In this document: one piece after another, positions 9,666 to 17,674 of the stretch | How the letters are laid out: each line of letters opens with the position of its first letter | How positions within the stretch are numbered: position 1 is the first letter of the stretch | Origin: Selaginella moellendorffii | Taxonomy: Eukaryota; Streptophyta; Lycopodiopsida; Selaginellales; Selaginellaceae | Assembly (NCBI RefSeq): GCF_000143415.4 | Contig: NW_003314273.1 | Location: 2,418,719-2,443,976, forward strand | Length of the DNA stretch: 25,258 bases | Direction: 5' to 3' | Program-made: the position numbers and the translations under genes | Notes under the pieces: model-generated | The model's input: only the letters and a program-made list of their open reading frames with translations | Databases searched by the model: none | Told to the model about the DNA's origin: nothing

Positions 9666-10725
9666 ACTGTGGGTATCAAAAGTTATTTGTTAGCTAATCT
9701 TTTCGGATATTCTTTCCTTACTGCCACAATGGTAGGAAGTTAATATTGTTGGTCCTTTTTTCAATCTTTGCCTAAGTTAGTTGAGAAATTGGCCTTCGTG
9801 TGTGTAGTTAACAAATGAGAATAATGGTGGAATTCCTACATGCTAGTAGTCAAACATATTTGATCTGGTTAGAGAGACTCATTTGTTGATTTGCATTTGC
9901 TAGTTTTAGGAACCCTTTGAGTATTGACCTTGGTCCCTTAATATTCGCTAAATGATAACTTACCATATCTGCTAAACATTCTTGCTATCATGCACCTTGT
10001 GTTAGTTTTGTTCAGTTTTAATTGCTATTTATGGAAAGTGTCTAGATTTGCTAATTTGGCATATCTACGGAATGTAGAGATTATTCTAAACACAATGGTG
10101 TTTGTCTTGTGTATAAATTCGCAATCTAGCACCATTCCATATTTAGTAAGTTTTGAGTTAATCCTAGAGACTAACTCCTAGTATTAAGGGTGACTAAGGG
10201 TGAAAGACATTCCTCAAGGGGGGGTGAGGGGGCTGTGGGGGGTTCCAAATGTATAGTAAGGATAGTGGGTAGGTTGGGCATGACTAACCAACCTGAGGTA
10301 TAGTTTAGCTCTTGTTTAGATGCTTATCTCTGTTCTGCATCTGGCCTTGGCCTAAGCCCAAATCCTACACCATGTTAGCTAGTGCAGTACTTATATCCTC
10401 ACATTAGGCTACTGGTATGCTGAAATAGTGCCAGACTCTATTTAACTCCATTTTGCATGAGTCTTGGCATTGAAATGCTGGGACTATTTCAAACTTCTTG
10501 AGCTGTACACTCAAGAGTTACTTTGTGTTTTAGTTCCTTCACTCCTTAGCTCCATGCTTAGGAGTTTGGCACCATTTCTTCATTCAGTGGCTGAAGGCCC
10601 TAAAACTCAAGTTTTACTTTGTTGTTCTTGGACATGGGGTATATGACATGTGGTATATAGAGGGTTTAAGTTCTAATTTGTGGTTATTCTATGGTAAATC
10701 ACTAGAGAAAACCACATACACTACA
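9655..10725 (+). mobile_element. LTR copy of the 1.15-kb gypsy family, plus orientation
   Basis: This segment is colinear with the 3' LTR at 17675-18821 throughout. Shared blocks include GGAAAGTGTC, TTTGGCATATCTAC, GAATGTAGAGATT, CACAATGGTGTTTGTCT, CCATTCCATATTTAGTAA, a G-rich tract, and the end CTACA at 10721-10725. The first 15-20 bases are worn. It contains no coding interior, so it is a solo LTR or the remaining end of a deleted element. Confidence 0.8.
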
Positions 10726-10744
10726 TTCTTTATGTCTATTAGAT

Positions 10745-11270
10745 TGTAGCACATGTGATTTTCACTCTTGACCCTATGGTGGTTTACTATAAGATAACTA
10801 TAGAATTGAACCTTAACCCTCCACACACATGCCATGTATCTATGAGGGAACTTGAGTTTTAGGGCTTGGGCCACTGAATGAAGAGACGGAGCCAAATTCC
10901 CAAGTATAGAGCCAAGGAGCAAAGGAAGCAAAGCACAAAATGACTCCTAAGCATACAACCCAAGGAGGGAAGAGACAGGAATATGGAGTGACTTGGAACA
11001 ATTTTAGAGTATCTAGCATCCCAATGCTAAGACCAGTATGCAAAACAAAGATAAATAGAATTTATTGCTATTTCAGCATATTGGTAGTTTAATGCAAAGA
11101 TATGGGTACTTCATCAGCTAGCATGATATAAAGTTTGGGCCCAAACCCAAGCTAGACACAAAATAAGAGCAAGTATGAAAGTAAGAGTTAAATTATGCTT
11201 TAGATTGGTTGGCCATACCTAACCTAACCACTATCCTTACTATACATTTAAAACCCCCACAACCCCCAAT
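10745..11270 (-). mobile_element. Partial LTR, same family, minus orientation
   Basis: Read on the minus strand this is the 3' half of the same LTR, starting at the LTR end (TGTAGCACATGTG as seen on plus) and running back to the LTR-internal G-rich tract (AACCCCCACAACCCCC at about 11252-11270). It lies tail to tail with 9655-10725, separated by 19 bases, so the two can fold into a hairpin with arms of about 520 bases. Confidence 0.75.
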
Positions 11271-11271
11271 A

Positions 11272-11346
11272 GCATAAACTAGTCCTTGTCCTCAGCCAAA
11301 ATATCCTTGGTCTTAGCCATGGCTAGCCTATTATTGCCTCAATGAA
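11272..11346 (+). repeat. Short direct repeat W, copy 2
   Basis: Matches 9594-9665, sharing ACTAGTCCTTG, the ATATCCTTGG-type block and CTTAGCCATGGCTA. It sits between two minus-strand LTR fragments. Confidence 0.5.
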
Positions 11347-11368
11347 GTTGTTTCTATGTTTATTTGAT

Positions 11369-11647
11369 TATAGTGCATGTGGTTTTCACCTTTCCCTTAT
11401 AGTGGTTTATCATAGGATAACCATGAAGTGGAACCTTAACCCTCAACATGCCATATGCCATATGTCCATGGGCAGCAAAGTTAAACCTAAGTTTCAAGGC
11501 TTTGGCCATTAAATGAAGGGATAGAGCCAAACTCCCAAGCATAAAGCCAAGGAGCGAAGGAAGTGAAGCACGGAATGACTCATAAGCATATAGCCCAAGG
11601 AGCAAAGGGACAAAGATATGAAACAACTTAAAACAATTCTAGAGTAC
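11369..11647 (-). mobile_element. Second partial LTR, minus orientation
   Basis: Another copy of the terminal quarter of the same LTR family (TAGTGCATGTGGTTTTCACC, GTGGTTTATCATAGGATAAC, AGCCAAGGAGC). It stops abruptly at 11647, where TGTAAGGAACC begins; the first minus copy continues through the corresponding point (near 11010). Confidence 0.7.
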
Positions 11648-11987
11648 TGTAAGGAACCAACTCGTCGAGGTGTCGTAAGCTAAAAGAGCCCTGAAAGCAT
11701 GACCAAAATGATAAAGAGTTCATCGGATGGGACCAAGTCTAAGATCGAGTCTAAGACCGACTCTAAGACCGAGTTTGAGATAGAGTCTGGAATCGAGTCC
11801 GATACCGATTCGGAGACCGAGTTCGAGACGGAGTCCGAGATCCGAAATCGGGTTCGAGACCGAGTCTGAGGTCGAGTCCGAGGTCGGGTCCGAGATCGGG
11901 TCCGAGATCGAATCCGAGACCGAATCCGAGATCGAGTCCGAGATCGAGCTAGAGACTAAGTCCGAGATCGAGCTAGAGACTAAGTCC
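11648..11987 (+). repeat. Repeat module R, 5' copy, with 12-base minisatellite
   Basis: Begins TGTAAGGAACCAACTCGTCG and matches 17389-17655 for over 200 bases, both flanking the chromovirus coding region. The second part is a degenerate tandem array of GAGTCCGAGATC-type 12-mers (6-base sub-period GAGNCC/GAGNTC). It starts with TG exactly where the preceding reversed LTR breaks off. It could be the true terminal repeat of the coding element, or a 3' untranslated block of an upstream copy. Confidence 0.65.
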
Positions 11988-12056
11988 GAGTACTAATACG
12001 GGTCAAGGGGTGAAAGCCCAAAGCATGCGTCTCCCGGGGGGGGGGGGGGGGGGGGG
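11988..12056 (+). repeat. LTR-derived scrap ending in a run of 21 G
   Basis: TACTAA..AAGGGGTGAAAGCCCAAAGC matches the middle of the gypsy LTR (18208-18240). It then enters an uninterrupted G run at 12036-12056, at the place where other LTR copies carry a G-rich tract. Sequence length in such a run is unreliable. Confidence 0.55.
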
Positions 12057-12504
12057 ATAGTGAGGTTCAAGAACCAATTTTGAAGGAACTCTCTAGTGGG
12101 GCTTCCAAACTGACTTGAGGTTGGGACTGGGACCGAGGGGCCTTGGGTGGGAGTGAGCATGAACTTGGTTGGTGTTGGAGGGGCCATCCAAGGAAGTGCT
12201 CAAGAGCAGCTCCCACTCCCGAAAGGGAAACCGACTACGGTGCTCCCGGCTCATGTGGAGTGGTGCCCCACTTGAGTACCATGCGGCTCATTGGTCCTCA
12301 CCCTTCTTAAGGGCTTGGACCTTCCCTTTGGGATGAAAGTGGGGGGTAGAGGTACCTATACCGGGCCGTTAGGCCATGGTGTTTCGCCCTGGCGTCCCGA
12401 AGCAAGTGTTGCACCAAAGACTTGGGATTTAGAGGGTCCTATGATCAAGTCTTGTGGTACCAAGGGATGTTAGGAACTTGGAAGCTTGGTGTGCTTGGCT
12501 GCTT
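12057..12504 (+). other. Probable 5' leader of the chromovirus
   Basis: GC-richer non-coding stretch before gag. No convincing primer-binding site (TGGTATCAGAG) is seen between 11648 and gag, so the 5' LTR/leader junction is lost or altered. Confidence 0.45.
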
Positions 12505-13456
12505 ATGCTTGGCTGCGGACCTTCGGCAGGGACTGAGGCAAAACCAGACAAGGTCAAACAGACCGAAGTAAAATCAGTCCCACAAGCAGTGCCCAAGTAC
12601 AAACCAAAGCCCCCACTGGTCTTCAAGGGAGTGAACGACTATAAGGTGGTGGAGGATTGGTTTTACGATATGGAGGACTACTTCCGAGCGTTGCAGTTAC
12701 CGAGCTCGGAAAAGGTCCCATGTGCAAAACCATACCTGGCAGATAATGCCAAGTCTTGGTGGAGAAGGACAAAGGCCAACGAAGGACCGATGGCCACTTA
12801 GGACATGATGAAGGCGAGGATCCACGTGACTTACGTTCCTTCGAATGTTGCTCTGCATCTAAGAGATGAGCTAAGTAGTCTGAAGCAGACCGGAACCATT
12901 CAGGAGTATGTGAATGGGTTTATGGCAAAGAGGATACTTGTCACGGACATGGGGGATATGGATGTGTTCCATGCCTTTATATCAGGCTTGCAAACCTGGG
13001 CTCGCGGTGAGGTGATGCGTTGGAACCCGACCAACTACAAGGAAGCATTGGATGCGGCCATCAAGGTGCATTTCAATGATAACCTGCGAAAGGGGAACAT
13101 GACGGGGTCGGGGTCCATGTTTAGCAAAGGGGCCAAACCAAGGGGAATATATAGCAAAGGGAAATTCAAGAAGAGTTTCTCTAAGAATGAGTCCTTGGGG
13201 TTCCGGAAAGGCAAATCCGGTGGCCAGCGAGCAAGTATGTGGGAGTCAAGCAAAAAGAGACAAACCTACGGATAAGAAGGTCAAGTCATTTAGCAGCGTG
13301 GGTAACAACGTATGCTACAATTGCGGTGAAGCAGGACACTTTTCGAGGGAATGTCCCTACCCGAAGAAGGATAGAGCTAATATGGCCATTAAGTCGAGTG
13401 AAATCCAAACTGAAGTATATGATCCAGTCCCTAGCTCAAAGTTGCTTATTACATGA
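12505..13456 (+). pseudogene. gag: gag (capsid/nucleocapsid) of the chromovirus, broken
   Basis: Structural polyprotein that would assemble the particle and package RNA. The first in-frame ATG is at 12505. The retrotransposon gag core runs about 12600-13080 and includes VVEDWFYDMEDYF and AKSWWRRT. A TAG at 12799-12801 replaces a tryptophan-like position. The frame shifts near 13230-13275. In the new frame a CCHC zinc knuckle (CYNCGEAGHFSREC, 13313-13354) marks the RNA-binding nucleocapsid. A TGA closes that stretch at 13454. Confidence 0.85.
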
Positions 13457-13462
13457 GCAACT

Positions 13463-14065
13463 TTGGTAGAGAGTAATTCACGACATCTACTAGCCCTCCG
13501 AGGGAAGCTCGGATGTAGTTTTGTTAAGATCCTTATTGACACGGGTGTTTTAGATAATTTTGTGGCTGCAGATATAGTTTGGCAAGTCGGACTAACGGTG
13601 CAATGGCTGGGCGAACCAAGGACTATAGAGTTTGTTCAAGGTAGCCAAAGCATCGATGAGGTACTTTGACAAGCGAGAGTCGAAGTAGGGACATGGAAAG
13701 TAGACGTGGATTTCACCGTGTTGGACATGGCGGGATTTAACGTGATCTTCGGGATGGATTGGTTCAATCGGTTTGTGGTAGCCTTGCATGGACAAGGTAG
13801 GAACCTTGTGGTACTAGTGAATGACCAAGGAAGAAGATCTAGGGTGGAAGCCTAGGATCTAAAGGTAGAGCAATGTAAGGCCAAAGATTCCTGCCTAAAC
13901 CTGGTGTCCACGAGATGACAACTCACTAAAGGAACCAAGGCAGTATTTTTGTGCTTACTCTCAATGAAGACTGATAAAAAGACGGGAACGGAAGAAATAC
14001 TTTTAGTGATCCAGTAGGTGTTGGACCACTTCTAGGATACCATACCAAAGGAGCTAACGGCGGGG
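13463..14065 (+). pseudogene. pol: Aspartic protease region of pol, broken
   Basis: The retropepsin active site LIDTG is visible (DTG at 13538-13546), with the usual NFV-type follow-up as DNFVA. Further on, FNVIFGMDWF (about 13736-13765) corresponds to the conserved ILGMDWL block. In-frame stops lie at 13667, 13853, 13916, 14015 and 14033. All keep the same frame as the zinc knuckle, so gag and protease formed one reading frame before decay. The stretch after 13860 is the linker before reverse transcriptase. Confidence 0.8.
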
Positions 14066-14905
14066 TTGCCCCTTGCACAACCGATAGAACATAAGATTGA
14101 GCTGGCTGAGGGTGCTGAGGCGGTGGTTCGTCCCCCCTATCGTTTGAACGAAAAAGAACTTGCGGAGCTCAAACGCCAACTAGAGGAGTTGGTGGACAAA
14201 GGGTATGTTAGGTTGAGCAAGTCACCGTATGGGGCACCGGTGTTATTTGTGAAAAAGAAAGATGTGAGCTATGAGCATGTGCATAGACTACTAGTTGCTC
14301 AATAAGTATACAAAGAAGAACAAGTACCCTTTGCCAAGCATTGAGGACCTGTTCGATAGGTTGGGAAAGGCAAAATACTTCTCGAGGATTGACCTAAGGT
14401 CAGGATACTACCAAATCAGGGTAGCAGAGGAAAATGTCGAGAAGACAACTTGTCGAACAAAGTATAGGAGCTTTGAGTTTCTGGTGATGCCCTTTGGGCT
14501 ATGCAATGCGCTGACAGCGTTTTTGGCATTGATGAACCACATCTTTATACCCTATTTGGATCACTTTGTGGTTGTCTATATTGACGACATCCTGATCTAT
14601 AGCAAAATACTAGAGGAGCATGCCGGACACTTGACGAAGGTGTTTGAGAAACTAAGGGAACACCAGCTGTATGCTAAAGAGAGCAAATGTGACTTTGCTC
14701 AACAAAAGGTAAAGTTTCTCGGGCATGTGGTGGGCAAGGATGGGCTCAAGGTGGACCCTGAGAAGGTCTAAGCGATCCAAAATTGGGAGCAACCATCGAA
14801 TGTACACGAGTTAAGGGCATTCTTGGGGCTATGCAACTACTACTGAAAATTTATCAAATACTATTCGAGAGTAGCCCTACCCTTAACGAACCAAACAGAA
14901 AAAGG
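14066..14905 (+). pseudogene. pol: Reverse transcriptase region of pol, broken
   Basis: RNA-dependent DNA polymerase. Visible are the start block PPYRLNEKELAELK, SPYGAPVLFVKKKD, then a one-base frameshift near 14275 and a TAG at 14292. These are followed by [26 protein letters not shown] (first catalytic Asp), MPFGLCNA, and the catalytic YIDD at 14577-14588, then [15 protein letters not shown] at 14769 and TGA at 14844 interrupt the thumb region, and another frameshift lies near 14905. The catalytic residues themselves survive. Confidence 0.9.
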
Positions 14906-15396
14906 GAGGTATGGACAGCAGAATGCGAGGTGGCATTTGTCCACCTCAAAGGGAAGTTGAGGAAGGCTCTCGTGTTGGCGTTACCAGACTTTGGTAAGGA
15001 CTTTGAAGTATAAATGGATGCTTCAGACTTTGCGTTGGGTGCAGTTTTGAAGCAAGACAACCATCCAGTAGCGTTCTTCTCGAAGAAGTTGGACAAGGCT
15101 CAACAAAAGTGGCCTGCCCACGAGAAGAAATTGTTTATGGTGGTCAAGGCGCTCAAGGAGTGGAGACACTACCTTGGGAGACACTTCAAGGTTTACACGG
15201 ACAATATGGCAACGAAACCCTTTTTGTCACATCACAGCCCAACCTGAGAGGGAAACAGGGTCGGTGGGCCAATGCTTTGGCCGAGTTTAATTGCGAGATT
15301 CTGTACAAGCCTAGGAAGAGCAACATTGTGGCAAATGCGCTAAGTCGAAAAGCAATCTTGAAGTTGGTGATATCCAGCACGACAGCAACCTTTTAG
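14906..15396 (+). pseudogene. pol: RNase H region of pol, broken
   Basis: Would degrade the RNA strand of the RNA-DNA hybrid. ALVLALPDFGKDFEV leads to a TAA (15011-15013), then MDASDFALGAVLKQ with the first catalytic Asp, PVAFFSKKL, the HEKKLFMVV block with Glu, and VYTDN with the third Asp. A frameshift near 15230 moves the end (QPNLRGKQGRWANALAEF, then NIVANALSR) to another frame. The TAG at 15394 ends this part. Confidence 0.88.
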
Positions 15397-16090
15397 GATG
15401 ATGTGCAGACAGCATATGAGAATGATGGTCTAGCACAAGAAGTGTTGCTGAGGAATCTAGAGGCACGGGAAGTTCACCAGAGAGGTGAGCTGCCAATGGA
15501 AGAGAAAACAGGCTATGTGGAACGCAATGGACTCATCTATTACAAGCAAACGAGGGTGTATGTTCTAGAAGGGGAACTAAGGAAGGTAGCCTTAGAAGAG
15601 TGTCATGATGGACCTCTTGCAGGACACAGTGGAGTGCCCAAAATGATGGGCTTACTCAAGAGGAAGTACCACTGGCCAGATATGGCTAAGGATGTTTAAG
15701 ACTATGTAAAGATATGTCCAACATGTCAGTAGGTCAAAGCTGTGACTAAGGCTAGTGGTGGATTGTTACAAAACATCCCAATTCCAGATCATCCGTGGAA
15801 ATGTTTTACCATGGATTTCATCACGGGATTCCCCCCAAGTGAGGGGTTTGATGCAATATTCGTGGTGGTGGACCAATTTTTGAAGATGACATATTTTATA
15901 CCCACCACAACGGAAGTGGATGCGGAAGGTGTGGCAAAGCTGTTCTTCGAACAAGTGGTTCGAGTGCAAGGAAGGTCAGAGGAGATCATCTCAGATTGAG
16001 ATAAGATCTTTACCAGTAGGTTCTGGAGAACTCTCTTGGAACAGTATCGCACCAAGTTGAAATTCAGCACAACCTATCACCCACAGACAG

Positions 16091-16137
16091 GTATTGGGTA
16101 TTAAGTCAAGTTGGATGGCACTAACACTTTTTGACAG
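16091..16137 (+). other. Intron-like segment in integrase (47 bases, phase 1)
   Basis: Donor GTATTG, branch-like CTAAC at 16121-16125, pyrimidine-rich CACTTTTT, acceptor GACAG. The segment contains an in-frame TAA. Its ends fall exactly between the conserved HPQT and DGQ motifs, and leaving it out brings the second Asp and the Glu of the triad to the family's fixed spacing. It equals the smallest P450 intron in this window in length (47 bases). Confidence 0.7.
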
Positions 16138-16555
16138 ATGGACAAATGGAAAGGGTGAATAGGCAGCTGGAGGATTATTTGCGATGCTATGTCTCTGGAG
16201 ACCAAACTGATTGGGTAAGTCATTTGGGACTTGTGGAAATGTGCTATAACAACTCACCACACTCAAGTATCGGGGTGAGTCTATGGGAAGTCATCGATGG
16301 GCAAGCTATTGAAGGTCCTGTAGAACTCGGCGTGGCTAAGTATCATGGAGAGTTACCCGCAATGGAGGCATTCACGGTGGAAAGACTCAACATTTGGAGT
16401 CTAGTGAGGGATTCCTTGGAACGGGCTCAACAAAGGCAAACCAAGTATGTGAATCAGAAATGTTAGGACGTAGAGTTCCAACCTGGGGAGAAGGTGTGGC
16501 TGAACACCAAGAACCTAAGGCTACCAAGTGGGATAAGTTGGAAGTTGACCCAAAG

Positions 16556-16606
16556 GTAAGATGCATGTATTCCTGGAAGTGAACTGATCTTGAGTTCTTT
16601 AAGCAG
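16556..16606 (+). other. Intron-like segment before the integrase C-terminal block (51 bases)
   Basis: Donor GTAAGA follows the plant consensus. A branch-like CTGAT is near 16584, and a T-rich stretch runs to acceptor TTTAAGCAG. The segment holds an in-frame TGA. It separates the WKLTQ block from the GPYEI block, which are contiguous in related integrases. Its length is a multiple of three, and the frame continues across it. Confidence 0.7.
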
Positions 16607-16952
16607 GTTCGCAGGGCCTTACGAGATTGAGGCACGAATCGGTAAAGTGGTTTACCACCTCTGACTTCCTCAAGAGATGGGGAAGATGCACTCAGTGTTC
16701 CATGTGAACCTACTCAAGCCGTACTTTGAGGATCCGCTTTGCAAGGACCAAGTGAGACCTTTACCTGAGGTCATCCAAGGGGAAGAGGAATATGAAGTGG
16801 AGGCTATCCTCAATGCGCGCAAAAACAAGTGACAAGGACACGAGATGAGAGAATTCCATGTGAAGTGGAAAAGATTTCCACACTGCAAAGCAACATAGGA
16901 ACCGGAGGAGAATCTAGCGAACGTGCGAGATCTAGTGAAAGAATTTCTGTAA

Positions 16953-17388
16953 GGCAGAACTCTATGTACTTATGCAAAGTTCAATTAAAGTATCAATTTG
17001 TGAAGTTGAGCAATGGCATATGTTGGGACCCAAAGGCGCGCCGAAGGTAAGCTAATTAGCATGGGTTAGCTAGGTCAACCAAGCATAGGTAACTACGCCG
17101 ACTCCCTGTGGGGATGTGGAATCCGTAGATGTATTATACGGACGTTGGGTTCGAGTCCCAACCTCCTAGTAAAGCAAGGCTGGGTTCAAGTCTCGACCCC
17201 ATACTAAGGTTTGGTGAGGTGAGGGGTATAGGGACACCTATATTTTGTTGTCATGGGATCTTGGCCGGGGAGGCTAACTTAGGCACACCGCTAAGTGGGG
17301 GGATGCCCCTGGAGACATGGTCAACAAGTCGTAGGATAAAAAGAGACGTTTGATGTGGGCATCGAATTTCTTCTATGGGTGGTGGAGT
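16953..17388 (+). other. 3' non-coding region of the chromovirus
   Basis: No coding frame. It contains a tRNA T-arm-like hairpin at 17144-17162 and a weaker one near 17181. A purine-rich GGGTGGTGGAG lies at 17377-17387, just before repeat module R. Confidence 0.55.
17144..17162 (+). other. tRNA T-arm / B-box-like sequence
   Basis: GGTTCGAGTCC (17148-17158) fits the RNA polymerase III B-box GGTTCGANTCC. The flanks GTTGGG and CCCAAC form a perfect six-pair stem around a seven-base loop, as in a tRNA TPsiC arm. No complete tRNA cloverleaf is visible upstream. Confidence 0.45.
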
Positions 17389-17655
17389 TGTAAGGAACCA
17401 ACTCCCCGAGGTGTCGTAGGCTAAAGGATCCCTGAAAGCATGACCGAAATGATAAAGAGTTATCGGATGGGACTAAGTTTGAGATTGAGTCTAAGACCGA
17501 CTCTGAGACCGAGTTCGAGATAGAGTCCGGGATTGAGTCCGAGGCCGAATCGGAGACTGAGTTCGAGACCAAGTTCAAGACAGAGTCTGAGATCCAAATC
17601 GGGTCCAAGACCGAGTCCGAGGTCGAGTCTGAGATCCAAATCGGGTCTGTCGGTC
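17389..17655 (+). repeat. Repeat module R, 3' copy
   Basis: Begins TGTAAGGAACCAACTCCCCG and follows 11648-11950 closely, then continues as the same GAGTCC-type degenerate minisatellite with fewer units. It ends just before the purine tract of the 1.15-kb LTR. Confidence 0.7.
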
Positions 17656-17660
17656 TTCCC

Positions 17661-17674
17661 AAGGGGGGGGAGAG
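17661..17674 (+). other. Polypurine tract of the gypsy element
   Basis: AAGGGGGGGGAGAG directly abuts the LTR start TGTCAC at 17675, the position where plus-strand DNA synthesis is primed in LTR retrotransposons. Confidence 0.75.

Larger units (their letters stand above)
15403..16952 (+). pseudogene. pol: Integrase with C-terminal chromodomain, broken, carrying two intron-like segments
   Basis: Integrase joins the cDNA to the chromosome. The HHCC zinc-binding fold uses His at 15604 and 15625 and Cys at 15715 and 15724. The catalytic triad is Asp 15814-15816 (FTMDFITG), Asp 15994-15996 and Glu 16149-16151. The last two are 35 residues apart only if 16091-16137 is left out. A second intron-like segment is at 16556-16606, before the GPYEI block. 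The LPQEMGKMHSVFHV block and a chromodomain (about 16780-16950, EEEYEVEAIL, FHVKWKRFPHC, EPEENL) follow, ending in TAA at 16950-16952. Stops lie at 15697, 15730, 15997, 16464, 16662, 16830 and 16896; the last replaces the conserved chromodomain tryptophan. Confidence 0.88.

Noticed and set aside
9990-11626. Several open frames of 60-88 residues on both strands
   Set aside because: All lie within LTR copies, are not conserved between the copies and match no known protein.
11642-11993. GAGTAC on both sides of module R as a target-site duplication
   Set aside because: The right GAGTAC belongs to LTR-like sequence (AGTACTAA also at 18210), and the left one fits the reversed LTR; microhomology is the simpler reading.
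13230-15240. Further introns at the gag, reverse transcriptase and RNase H frame changes
   Set aside because: These sites show only one- or two-base shifts; no GT-AG segment of plausible length restores a motif there.
17053-17165. Complete tRNA gene around the T-arm-like hairpin
   Set aside because: TAGCTAGGTC at about 17065 is a poor A-box and too far from the B-box, and no acceptor stem partner for the 3' side was found.
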